From: Thalassospira sp. TSL5-1
GTDB lineage: Bacteria > Pseudomonadota > Alphaproteobacteria > Rhodospirillales > Thalassospiraceae
Assembly (NCBI RefSeq): GCF_001907695.1
Contig: NZ_KV880637.1
Location: forward strand, 1 to 64,000
Reading direction: 5' to 3'
DNA: 64,000 bases
Under the pieces are notes generated by a model. It worked only from the letters and a program-made list of their open reading frames with translations. It searched no databases and had not been told where the DNA came from. Positions 33,310-41,643 of the stretch are shown here, piece after piece. The number at the start of each line of letters is the position of its first letter. Positions within the stretch are counted from its first letter, which is position 1. The position numbers and the translations under genes are program-made.

Positions 33310-33618
33310 CAGCGATCACGACGTTGGCATGTTGAACCAATGGCGCTGATGCAAAGGCTTCCGCGTTGTTACTGCAGGTGGCGGTAAAGTTGGATTGGCC
33401 CATCACCAACGCCTTAGGCCGGATCTGGTCGTGCTGGATACTGGATATCTAGCTGTCGCGTTAGGACGGATGCGAAGTGCTTGCTGCCATCGGGCGGGTG
33501 TTCGATACGCCTGTTACCATGATGATGGAGCTTGCTGACGATCTGGGCAAGATGCAGGCTTTGCGCATTGGCGCAGACGACTATACCGTTAAACTTTTCA
33601 ACTCCAGGAAATCGTTGT
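33310..33618 (+). pseudogene. Broken response-regulator receiver domain
   Basis: One frame reads KGFRVVTAGGGKVGLAH and LRPDLVVLDTG, the front part of a receiver domain with its phospho-acceptor Asp. After a frame change near 33445 another frame reads VFDTPVTMMMELADDL and ALRIGADDYTVKLFN, the rear part with the conserved TP and KxF (K-L-F) elements. It is joined directly to a map fragment at 33619 and its DNA-binding domain is absent. It is probably what remains of a regulator, perhaps of the neighbouring efflux operon or of the gene originally downstream. Confidence 0.7.
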
Positions 33619-33803
33619 GCGAGCGCCGCACCCTTAAAAAGGGTCAGGTGATTACTATCGAGCCGTTTTTATCCCTTGGCTTGGAATGGGCGACCGAAGA
33701 CAAGGATGATGGCTGGACCCTGTATGCCGATACCGGTGCGCCCACCGTGCAATATGAGCATACGGTGGTGGTCACGCCCAAAGGCTATGAAATTCTGACC
33801 TGA
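33619..33803 (+). pseudogene. Duplicate 3' end of map
   Basis: Encodes the last 61 residues of methionine aminopeptidase (ERRTLKKGQVITIEPF to KGYEILT stop) with one amino-acid change, Ser to Leu, against the intact gene. It includes two of the five metal ligands and cannot be active. It is probably the original chromosomal map end displaced by the insert. Confidence 0.92.
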
Positions 33804-33832
33804 AGGTCGTCAGCACCATACCCCCGCCATAC
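33619..33832 (+). repeat. Right direct repeat of the map island (214 bp)
   Basis: Partner of 22306-22519 at a constant offset of 11,313 bp. Its right end, CCGCCATAC, lies in the loop-side of the terminator at 33817-33846, so the island junction falls within the terminator of map. Confidence 0.9.
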
Positions 33833-33846
33833 GGGGCAGGGGTATG
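33817..33846 (+). terminator. Native map terminator hairpin
   Basis: CATACCCC (33817-33824) pairs with GGGGTATG (33839-33846), with extra pairs toward the loop. The corresponding left half near 22505-22519 has lost its partner because foreign sequence begins there. Confidence 0.7.
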
Positions 33847-33884
33847 AATGTGAGCCGGTATTTCGTTTTTGTTTTCCGCGCGGT

Positions 33885-34544
33885 TTAAAGCCCGGGAACG
33901 GAAACTTTCTTTTCCAGCAGATGCAGAAGTTGCGCAACGATGCTGGTCATGACCACATAAATCGCGGCGATCAGCAAAAAGACCTCGAAAAACTGGAAGG
34001 TTTCGTAGCCGATTTTTTCGGCCCGCGCCGTGATTTCAGTAACCCCAATCGCATAGGCGATCGAGGTGTATTTCAGTTCCAAAATGGCCTCGTTTGACCA
34101 TTGGGGAATAACCCGGCGCAAGGCCTGGGGCAGGATGATGGTGGTAAAGGCCTGAAAACGGCCCATGCCCAGCGCGCGGGCCGCCGTCATTTGCCCGGCA
34201 GGAACAGAGCGCACCGCGCCGCGCAAATATTCGGCTTGATAGGCGGCGGTATTAAGGCCAATGGCAATGATGGCAGCGGTGAGCGGGTCAAATGTGATGC
34301 CAATTTCCGGTAATCCCAGATAAATGAACAACATCTGCACCAGCATTGGCGTGCCGCGAAAGATTTCCACATAGACCGTGGCAATCGCATAAATTGGCCG
34401 GTTGCCATAAATGCGCGCCCATGCCAAAGCCAGCCCCAATATCGCGCCAATGACCATTGCCGAGACCCACAACCCCAATGTGGTGGGCACGCCCTCAAGC
34501 ACATAGGGTAAATGTTCCAGTGCAAAATCGAGCCACGCGCTCAT
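33885..34544 (-). CDS. Polar amino-acid ABC transporter permease, second subunit
   Basis: The 219-aa protein has five predicted helices. It also has the His/Glu/Arg/opine permease block: FRGTPMLVQMLFIYLGLPE (about 88) and the EAA loop AARALGMGRFQAFTTIILPQALRRVIP (about 144). It starts by ATGA overlap with the ATPase and is last in a four-gene minus-strand operon (binding protein, permease, ATPase, permease). The two permeases form the channel heterodimer. Confidence 0.92.
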   Translation of the reverse strand: MSAWLDFALEHLPYVLEGVPTTLGLWVSAMVIGAILGLALAWARIYGNRPIYAIATVYVEIFRGTPMLVQMLFIYLGLPEIGITFDPLTAAIIAIGLNTAAYQAEYLRGAVRSVPAGQMTAARALGMGRFQAFTTIILPQALRRVIPQWSNEAILELKYTSIAYAIGVTEITARAEKIGYETFQFFEVFLLIAAIYVVMTSIVAQLLHLLEKKVSVPGL

Positions 34545-35275
34545 GCGTCGCCTCCATGCTCGATCACATTCAGAAAGACACGGGTGCGGTCCTGTTGCGG
34601 GGCTTCAAACAATTGCGATGGTGGTCCCTGTTCAATGATCTTGCCGCCTTCCATAAAAATAACCTCGTCGGCGGCCTTGCGGGCAAAACCGATTTCATGG
34701 CTGACGACCAGCATCGTCATGCCTTCGGATGCCAGCTTGTTCATCACCGAAACCACTTCACCGGTCAGTTCCGGGTCCAGCGCACTGGTGGGCTCATCAA
34801 ACAAAATCAGCTTGGGTTCCATTGCCAGGGCGCGCGCAATCGAGGCACGCTGTTGCTGCCCGCCGGAAAGCTCTGCGGGATAGGCATCCGCCCGGTCCGA
34901 CAGCCCAACACGGTCCAGTTCCTGATAGGCAAGGTCAAGCGCGGCTTTCTTGTCAAAACCGCGTAATTTGCGCGGCCCGATGGCAACATTTTCAACCGTG
35001 CGCAGATGGGTAAACAGGTTGAAATCCTGAAAAACAAACGCGACCTTCTGGCGCATTGCATTGAGATTTTTTGCCGTCAGTTCTTCGCCTTCAACAAAAA
35101 TCCGGCCCTGATCAGGCGGGGTCAGATGATTAACGCAGCGCAAAAGTGTTGATTTCCCGGTGCCCGAGGGCCCCATGATGACCTTGGATTGCCCTGGTGC
35201 CATGTCAAAGGAAACGCCCTTGAGAATCTCGACTGCGCCGTAACTTTTGTGAATATTTTCAACACGCAGCAGCAT
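34541..35275 (-). CDS. Polar amino-acid ABC transporter ATPase
   Basis: The 244-aa protein has Walker A GPSGTGKST (about 37), Q-loop FVFQDFNLFTHLRTVEN, signature LSGGQQQR (about 133), Walker B LILFDEPTSALDPEL and H-loop VSHE. It matches GlnQ/HisP-type ATPases in length and sequence. It overlaps the following permease by 4 nt and touches the preceding one, so subunits are made in fixed ratio. Confidence 0.95.
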   Translation of the reverse strand: MLLRVENIHKSYGAVEILKGVSFDMAPGQSKVIMGPSGTGKSTLLRCVNHLTPPDQGRIFVEGEELTAKNLNAMRQKVAFVFQDFNLFTHLRTVENVAIGPRKLRGFDKKAALDLAYQELDRVGLSDRADAYPAELSGGQQQRASIARALAMEPKLILFDEPTSALDPELTGEVVSVMNKLASEGMTMLVVSHEIGFARKAADEVIFMEGGKIIEQGPPSQLFEAPQQDRTRVFLNVIEHGGDA

Positions 35276-35946
35276 TATGCGTCTCCCCTGTGTTCAAAGC
35301 CCGGCAAAGCAAGGCGGTTTTCAAGCCGGTACAGTGCCCAGTTGCCTGCGCGATTGACGACAAAATACATCAGCGCCACCACACCAAACACGATCAGGAT
35401 ATTCCCCTGGGTATTCGAGATGATGTATTTGGCCTGACGGGTCAGTTCGACAACACCGATGACATAGGCAAGCGACGTTGCCTTTAATTCGCTGGAAAAT
35501 TCGTTGGTCCAGGGACCGATGGACATGCGCAAAGCCTGTGGCAAAACAATATCGCGGATGGCCAGCAGCTTGTTCATGCCCATAGCGCGGGCCGCCATCA
35601 TTTGTCCTTTGGGAACGGATAGAAACGCCCCGCGAAAAATTTGCGACTGATAGGCCGCCGAACGTAAACCAAGGGCCAGAACGGCTGCTGTAAACGACCC
35701 CATTTCGATGTAATCGGTGACGCCGTAATAAAAGAGCAGCAATAGCACAATGGCCGGAATGCCGCGAAAAACGCGCTCGAAGGCGACACAGGCCAGCCGC
35801 AGGCTCCAATGGCCGTAAACTTCCAGGGTCGCTAGTATCAGCCCCAAGACAAGGCCCAGTGACAACAGGCAAACAAGCAACCCGATGGCGACGGCAAGGC
35901 CATGTGCCAGATAGGGCATCTGGCTTATCAACGTTTCGAAAATCAT
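35275..35946 (-). CDS. Polar amino-acid ABC transporter permease, first subunit
   Basis: The 223-aa protein starts at MIFETLISQMPYLAHG (35946). The open frame extends to 36006, but those residues lie in the gap after the binding protein and look non-coding. It has five helices and the EAA loop AARAMGMNKLLAIRDIVLPQALRMS (about 128). FRGIPAIVLLLLFYYG matches the family's N-terminal block. It pairs with the permease at 33885-34544. Confidence 0.9.
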   Translation of the reverse strand: MIFETLISQMPYLAHGLAVAIGLLVCLLSLGLVLGLILATLEVYGHWSLRLACVAFERVFRGIPAIVLLLLFYYGVTDYIEMGSFTAAVLALGLRSAAYQSQIFRGAFLSVPKGQMMAARAMGMNKLLAIRDIVLPQALRMSIGPWTNEFSSELKATSLAYVIGVVELTRQAKYIISNTQGNILIVFGVVALMYFVVNRAGNWALYRLENRLALPGFEHRGDA

Positions 35947-36022
35947 GTTTTCATGCTCGTTGGAACGAAAAGAAATGCCGTATTGCCGCGACGTGATGCG
36001 CAGCAATACGGCGTGCCGTCAG

Positions 36023-36859
36023 TTATTTTGTATAACCGGGAATGTCACCCTGATAGGTATCGACATAGGCTGGCATCGTGGTCGGAATCTCGCGAATGGT
36101 TGATTGCGGTGCATAACGATGCACAATCTCGGCCCACTCGCCGGATTTATAAATGTTCATGATCCCGGCATTGATTTTGCCAAGCAATTTTTTGGGGTCG
36201 CCCTTTTCCACGGCAAGTGCCTGGGGCTGGTTTTGCTGGATGGTGCCGGCAATCTTGATTGGCCGCCCCTTGGCAATGAAATCTTCGGCGGTATCGGTTG
36301 ATGTGACAACCGCATCCAGACGCCCGGCCAGCATGTCGGCAATGGCAGTGACATAGTCTTCATAACCGCGCAGGGTCATATCAACTTTGTCGTTCGAGGC
36401 CAGGTTGTCTTCCAGCCATTTATACTGGGTGGCACCGCCCTGGGCGCCAACCGTGGCACCACAGCACATGGCTGTGATCAGGTTTTTGTCGGAATCTTTG
36501 GGAACAAGGATTTCATCGTCATTTTCCCACCAAGGGATGGTGAAATCCAGAACCTTGGCGCGTTCCGGGGTGACATTCAGCCCGGTAACAAGCATGTCAA
36601 TGCGCCCTTTGACCAGAGCGGGGATCAGGGATGGCCAGGGCAGGTCCTTAAATTCAACATCTAGCCCCTGGTCCTTGGCAATGGCCCGCATGGCATCAAT
36701 GGCGATGCCTTTATATTTGCCGTCTTCGACATAGGCCCAGGGCGGAAAGGCAGCTTCGACCCCAGCGGTTAGTGTTTCGGCCTGCGCATGGGCTGATCCC
36801 CAGCTTGTCATGGCAAGCATGACAGCCGCAGGCGCTAGTTTTCGTAAGATGCTTTTCAT
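36023..36859 (-). CDS. Polar amino-acid ABC transporter binding protein
   Basis: The 278-aa protein has a signal peptide (MKSILRKLAPAAVMLAMTSW to AHAQA) and the type-3 solute-binding fold: AAFPPWAYVEDGKYKGIAIDAMRAI, then GRIDMLVTGLNVTPERAKVLDFTIPWW, where the Arg of TPERAK binds the ligand carboxylate. A pair of Cys (AMCCGATVG) in the hinge region is unusual. It heads the operon. The ligand cannot be named; cationic or polar amino acids are usual for this group. A dyad operator lies about 140 bp upstream. Confidence 0.9.
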   Translation of the reverse strand: MKSILRKLAPAAVMLAMTSWGSAHAQAETLTAGVEAAFPPWAYVEDGKYKGIAIDAMRAIAKDQGLDVEFKDLPWPSLIPALVKGRIDMLVTGLNVTPERAKVLDFTIPWWENDDEILVPKDSDKNLITAMCCGATVGAQGGATQYKWLEDNLASNDKVDMTLRGYEDYVTAIADMLAGRLDAVVTSTDTAEDFIAKGRPIKIAGTIQQNQPQALAVEKGDPKKLLGKINAGIMNIYKSGEWAEIVHRYAPQSTIREIPTTMPAYVDTYQGDIPGYTK

Positions 36860-37198
36860 TTATAGCCTCCTGATATGTTGATTGATGGAATGCGTCGATA
36901 TTGCCCAGTCGAACAATCGCATTTCCATTCTGTGTTGTTTTAAGTGACGATGATGTTTCACAACATAATCAGTAAATAAAAAAATGTCTAATACAAATAA
37001 TGTCTCAGAAAATGAGACAAATTTCGGAAATTAAAGGGGAAGTTTGAGTTTATTTGTGAAATATATTGGTGTTATGGATAAAATTTTGACTCTATTTTTA
37101 GTATATTATTTTAAGTAATATTGCGTATGTATTTATGAATGTTTTTTCAAATGATCATCAACTTAAAGTTATTTCTTTTTTATTGTGTCATTACAAAA
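36860..37198. other. AT-rich regulatory region before the amino-acid transporter
   Basis: No gene is seen. The region is markedly AT-rich, contains the dyad at 37001-37019 and should hold the minus-strand promoter of the transporter operon. Confidence 0.45.
37001..37019. promoter_or_regulatory. Dyad operator TGTCTCA-N5-TGAGACA
   Basis: A perfect 7-5-7 inverted repeat in the AT-rich region upstream of the amino-acid binding-protein gene. It has the size of a GntR- or LysR-type binding site. The regulator is not in the window. Confidence 0.5.
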
Positions 37199-37229
37199 AA
37201 AACACCCCGCCACAAATGGGCGGGGTGTG
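37199..37229 (-). terminator. Terminator of malate synthase gene
   Basis: On the minus strand ACACCCCGCC pairs with GGCGGGGTGT and is followed by seven or more T. It is a strong rho-independent terminator about 65 nt after the glcB stop codon. Confidence 0.92.
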
Positions 37230-37291
37230 TCTGTATCTGAACCGGGGAAGGCTTACACCATTCCGAATGGATATTTTTTGCCAAGGGTGGC

Positions 37292-39484
37292 TTACGCCCC
37301 GTATTTTGCCTTGGCCTCGCGGCGGCGGGCATGCAGAACGGGTTCGGTATAGCCATTGGGTTGAGCGCGGCCCTTGAAGATCAGGTCGCAGGCGGCCTGG
37401 AAGGCAACGCTATCGTTAAAATTTGGTGCCATATTGCGATATTCGGGGTCGCCAGCATTTTGTTTGTCAACAATGGCGGCCATGCGTTTTAAGGTTTCCA
37501 AGACCTGTTCTTCATCGCACAGGCCATGATGCAGCCAGTTGGCAATATGCTGGCTGGAAATACGCAGGGTTGCACGGTCTTCCATCAGGCCGACATTGTT
37601 GATGTCGGGCACCTTGGAACAGCCAATACCGGCATCGATCCAGCGCACGACATACCCCAGAATCCCCTGGGCATTGTTGTCCAGTTCGGCCTGGATTTCA
37701 CTGCGCATCGGGTGCTGGTCGCCCAAACGCGGGATGGCGAGAATATCATCCAGGCTGGCGCGTTCGCGCTTGCCGACTTCATCCTGCACGGCACGCACAT
37801 CAACCTTGTGATAGTGCATGGCATGCAGGGTGGCTGCCGTGGGTGATGGCACCCAGGCGCAATTGGCCCCGGCCTCGGGGTGGCCGATTTTGGCTTCCAT
37901 CATTTCGGCCATACGGTCCGGTTTGGCCCACATGCCCTTGCCAATCTGGGCAATGCCCTTCATGCCGCATTCAAGGCCGACATCGACATTCCAGTTTTCA
38001 TAGGCATGAATCCAGTACTGATCCTTCATGGCTTCCTTGCGCACCATCGGCCCGGCTTCCATGCTGGTATGGATTTCATCGCCCGTGCGATCCAGGAAGC
38101 CGGTATTGATAAACACAACCCGGTCCTGTGCCGCGCGAATACATTCCTTCAGATTGATCGTGGTCCTGCGTTCCTCGTCCATGATGCCGACCTTCAGGGT
38201 ATGGGCTGGCAAACCGGCGGCTTCTTCGGCAAAGGCGAACAGGTCGCTGGTCAGCTGGACTTCTTCCGGGCCGTGCATTTTCGGTTTGACGATGTAAATG
38301 CTGCCCATGCGGGAATTGGTGACACTGCTATTGCCCTCCAGGTCATGCTTGGCAATAACGGCGGTCATCATGGCATCCAGGAACCCTTCGGGCACCTCGT
38401 TGCCATTGGCATCAAGCACGGCATCGGTCGTCATCAGATGGCCGACATTGCGCACCAGCATCAGGCTGCGGCCGGGCAGGGTGACTTCCTGTCCATCAAA
38501 GCCCTGATAGGTGCGGTCCGCATTCAGGCGACGTGTCAGGGTTTTGCCGCCTTTTTCAAAGCTTTCCTCCAGCGTGCCCTTCATCAGGCCCAAAAGGTTG
38601 CGGTAAACTAGGGTTTTGTCTTCGGCATCAACGGCGGCGATGGAATCCTCGCAATCCTGAATGGTGGTCAGGGCGGATTCCATCATCACATCGGCAACAT
38701 GGGCCGGGTGGTCCTTGCCAATGAAATGGGTCGGATCAATCGAAATTTCGATATGCAGGCCATGATTGCGCAGCAGGATGGCGCTGATGGCATCATCCTT
38801 TTCATTAAAGCCGATAAATTGCGACGGCAGGGCCAGAGCGGTTTCGGTGCCGTCCTTCAATGTGGCCTGCAGCGCCCACCAGCCCGCGCCATTGTCGCGG
38901 ACTTCATATTTGACAACATCCTCGTGTACGCCATTGGCCAGCGGTGCGGCATGGTCCAGGAAATTGGCGGCATAGGCAATGACAGCGGCACCCCGTTTGG
39001 GATTAAAGGATGTGCCTTTTTCCTTGCCATCGGCCTCGTCAATCACATCGGTGCCATAAAGCGCGTCATAGAGGCTGCCCCAGCGGGCATTGGCCGCATT
39101 AAGCGCATAGCGCGCATTCATGACAGGCACCACCAGCTGCGGCCCGGCGACACGGGCAATTTCCGGGTCAACATTGGTGGTGGTGATGTAAAAATCCTCA
39201 CCTTCGGGCAGCAGATAGCCGATTTCCGACAGGAAATCCTTATAGGCAGCAGGGTCGCGGGCCTGATCGCGGCGCGACAGGTGCCATTCGTCAATTTTGG
39301 CCTGCAATTCGTCACGTTTGGCCAGCAGGGCGCGGTTGCGCGGGCCCAGTTCTGTCACCAGCTGTTCAAAAGATGCCCAGAAGGCGTCCGCGTCCACGCC
39401 GGTACCCGGTAGGACTTCGTTTGCCACCAGATCGTGCAACACGGTTGCAATCTGAAGGCCACCTTTGCTGATTCTTTGGGTCAT
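37292..39484 (-). CDS. glcB: Malate synthase G
   Basis: The 730-aa protein is the length of malate synthase G (about 720-730) and not of the shorter A form. Recognisable blocks are [40 protein letters not shown], where the catalytic-site acids lie, [24 protein letters not shown] sequence near residue 390 and a WEGMKGI-like block [26 protein letters not shown] (about 515). It condenses glyoxylate with acetyl-CoA to malate in the cytoplasm. It is monocistronic, with a strong terminator downstream and a dyad operator about 115 bp upstream. Confidence 0.96.
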   Translation of the reverse strand: MTQRISKGGLQIATVLHDLVANEVLPGTGVDADAFWASFEQLVTELGPRNRALLAKRDELQAKIDEWHLSRRDQARDPAAYKDFLSEIGYLLPEGEDFYITTTNVDPEIARVAGPQLVVPVMNARYALNAANARWGSLYDALYGTDVIDEADGKEKGTSFNPKRGAAVIAYAANFLDHAAPLANGVHEDVVKYEVRDNGAGWWALQATLKDGTETALALPSQFIGFNEKDDAISAILLRNHGLHIEISIDPTHFIGKDHPAHVADVMMESALTTIQDCEDSIAAVDAEDKTLVYRNLLGLMKGTLEESFEKGGKTLTRRLNADRTYQGFDGQEVTLPGRSLMLVRNVGHLMTTDAVLDANGNEVPEGFLDAMMTAVIAKHDLEGNSSVTNSRMGSIYIVKPKMHGPEEVQLTSDLFAFAEEAAGLPAHTLKVGIMDEERRTTINLKECIRAAQDRVVFINTGFLDRTGDEIHTSMEAGPMVRKEAMKDQYWIHAYENWNVDVGLECGMKGIAQIGKGMWAKPDRMAEMMEAKIGHPEAGANCAWVPSPTAATLHAMHYHKVDVRAVQDEVGKRERASLDDILAIPRLGDQHPMRSEIQAELDNNAQGILGYVVRWIDAGIGCSKVPDINNVGLMEDRATLRISSQHIANWLHHGLCDEEQVLETLKRMAAIVDKQNAGDPEYRNMAPNFNDSVAFQAACDLIFKGRAQPNGYTEPVLHARRREAKAKYGA

Positions 39485-39598
39485 GTTTCCTCTCGCCAGT
39501 GATCATGATGCACCAGGCCCACAAGTGCCTGACTGTTGGACGACAGCATAGGTGCCACTCCCACCCCGGGTCCACTACAGCTTTCAAATTTGTGGGAT

Positions 39599-39619
39599 GT
39601 TTTCCGCATTATGGAAAAC
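39599..39619. promoter_or_regulatory. Dyad operator before glcB
   Basis: GTTTTCC-GCATTAT-GGAAAAC, a perfect 7-7-7 inverted repeat 115 bp before the glcB start. TTCC...GGAA dyads of this kind are common for IclR-family regulators of glyoxylate or aromatic pathways. The link to such a regulator here is inferred. Confidence 0.5.
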
Positions 39620-39749
39620 GTTTGAGCCGGCAAAATGATCCTTGCCGAGGGGATCAAATTTTTCTGGGACTGTAAGAGGGTGAAAAAGGGCGTTAAAAAT
39701 GGCGCTAAAAATAAAGCCAAATGGCCCCTTTTCGAGACATGGATATGCG

Positions 39750-41114
39750 TTAATCGCGTGTTTTGGGCGTATCTGATCCTGTCGTGCCGGAAATATTTGC
39801 AGCTTCGGAAGGGGCGGTGTTTTCGCTATTTTCTGTTTCAGCTTCAGCTTCAGCATCCGCATCCGTTTCAGTTTCTGTGTCCTCACCCATCGGGGCAAGT
39901 TCAGTTACCATTGGTGTTGTGCGCGGCACGGCAACGAATGTGCCCTGTTCTTCGAGGCTGATACGACGGCCAAAACCGGCACGATAGGTGGCAAAGACAG
40001 CCATGCAAAAGGCGACAATCGAAAACAGCAGCGGCAAGCCCCAGGGGCCGAAATAATCCAGGAACATCGAGCCCACAATCGGACCAAAGGCGGCAGACCC
40101 GCCATAAACAATCAAAAGTGCGCCACTGGCGGGTACGAAATCATCGGGGTCAAGATAGTCATTCACATAGGCAACGGAAATGGCATAGATCGGCATGGTG
40201 AACACGCCCAGCACTCCGCCCCAGATTGACAGATTGTCACGAATGACATTGGGCATGACATAGGGGACAAGGCCGGTAAAGATCAGCCCGACCAGCATGG
40301 CGATCAGCACATATTGACGGGGCACCATGTCGGATGCGCGGCCAATTGGCCATTGCAGAATCATGCCGCCGACAATAACGAAAAACATGAAGGTGGCGAT
40401 GCTGGCTGTTGGCAGGCCCAGATCGGCGGCAAACACCGGCCCGACACCATAAATCGCGCCCGAAAACACGCCGCTGCCTGCTGCGCCGACAAAGCCCAAA
40501 GGCGAAATTTTAAACAGGCGGCGCAATTTCATGCGTTCGCCGCTCACCGCTGCAGGGGGCGGTTGCCGGGTCAGCGCAATGGGCACAAGTGAAAGGGACA
40601 ATAAAACCGACGCCAGGGTAAAGAGCTCGAACCCGGAAATGGGCGACAGATTGAGCATGAGCTGCCCTAGCGCCAATCCCCCCAGCGAGACGGTCATATA
40701 GGAGGCCATCATGGCGCCGCGCGAATTGTTATCAACCTGTTCGTTCAGCCAGCTTTCCACGACAAGATAAAGGCCCGACAGGCACAGCCCGGTCATGGCG
40801 CGAAACAGCGACCATGTGATGGGATCGACAAAAATTGCATGCAGCAGGGTGATGGCTGACCCGGTAGAGGCGAGGGCGGCAAAGGTGCGTATATGCCCCA
40901 CCCGGTTCACAAGGGACGCCCCCCAGAGAATGCCACCAACAAAACCGGAATAGTACGAAGCCATAATGATACCGGTATAAATCGGGGCGAAGCCTTCGGA
41001 TGACGCGCGCAATGCCAGCAGCGACGATTGCAGCGACGACCCCGAATTCAGGGTGAAGGCTGCAAAAAGTGTTGCCGAAAGGGCAATTATCATCGCGATG
41101 GGGGAACGCGGCAT
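39750..41114 (-). CDS. MFS transporter, YcaD-like
   Basis: The 454-aa protein starts at MPRSPIAMIIALSATLF (41114), with AGAGG upstream; the frame to 41183 is rejected as it lacks a ribosome site. It has twelve helices, the MFS loop ASLVNRVGHIRTFA (about 68-80) and WLNEQVDNNSRGAMMASYMTVSLGG (about 118), a block typical of the YcaD/UMF-like group. The last ~60 residues are an acidic low-complexity tail (ETETDADAEAEAETEN) coded by simple repeats. The substrate is unknown. It stands alone between glcB and the TAXI-TRAP system. Confidence 0.85.
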   Translation of the reverse strand: MPRSPIAMIIALSATLFAAFTLNSGSSLQSSLLALRASSEGFAPIYTGIIMASYYSGFVGGILWGASLVNRVGHIRTFAALASTGSAITLLHAIFVDPITWSLFRAMTGLCLSGLYLVVESWLNEQVDNNSRGAMMASYMTVSLGGLALGQLMLNLSPISGFELFTLASVLLSLSLVPIALTRQPPPAAVSGERMKLRRLFKISPLGFVGAAGSGVFSGAIYGVGPVFAADLGLPTASIATFMFFVIVGGMILQWPIGRASDMVPRQYVLIAMLVGLIFTGLVPYVMPNVIRDNLSIWGGVLGVFTMPIYAISVAYVNDYLDPDDFVPASGALLIVYGGSAAFGPIVGSMFLDYFGPWGLPLLFSIVAFCMAVFATYRAGFGRRISLEEQGTFVAVPRTTPMVTELAPMGEDTETETDADAEAEAETENSENTAPSEAANISGTTGSDTPKTRD

Positions 41115-41643
41115 GGTCAAAACCTCTGGGGCGTTGCAATATGCAGAAAAAATACCCTGCCGGATCGACAGGGGGCCTGTCAATCTGACGGGGTGAAACG
41201 TAAAATCTTTTCAGAAACGTATCCTGAGACGGGGTGTTCCCGGCCATCTTTGCGAAAAGGCAGGTGACCCTATGTATATAGTTGCCCGCACATAGGGCAT
41301 TTTGCACGCAAATGCCAGCCTTCAATTTGCAACCGTGGCACGAAATGCCGGCATGCCCCCAAGGGGCGATTTATTTGCCGACCCTCATGCCGGGGGCGGC
41401 GGCGGGAATAACGGGAATAAAAACATCGCCAGAATAAATAAATTGCCGGTTTTGTTGGTTCGCAAACCGGCGCGATAAGGTACTTGACCTTTGCATACCA
41501 GATGCTTTCTATGAGCTGAATTGGGTTGAGTTTTGCGCAATTGGTCCGTTTTTTGGGCAGAATTTTGCGCAACAGAGATGTTACGAGATGCAAACGGCCA
41601 GAATCAATGTTCACAGGGCTGGCCGAGAAACGGGAGGATACCC
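41115..41643. other. Regulatory gap between MFS and TAXI-TRAP genes
   Basis: No gene is supported. It must hold the divergent promoters of the MFS gene (-) and the TRAP operon (+). TTGACC at 41484-41489 could be a -35 element with a poor -10 at 41507. Paired TTTTGCGCAA boxes lie downstream. Confidence 0.4.
41531..41572 (+). promoter_or_regulatory. Two TTTTGCGCAA boxes, 32 bp apart
   Basis: TTTTGCGCAA occurs at 41531-41540 and 41563-41572. The core TTGCGCAA is itself a palindrome, and the spacing is about three helix turns, as for two cooperating repressor dimers upstream of the TAXI gene. Confidence 0.5.

Noticed and set aside
37880..39412. Long plus-strand frames opposite glcB
   Set aside because: Antisense to a complete malate synthase G; no ribosome site or family motif.
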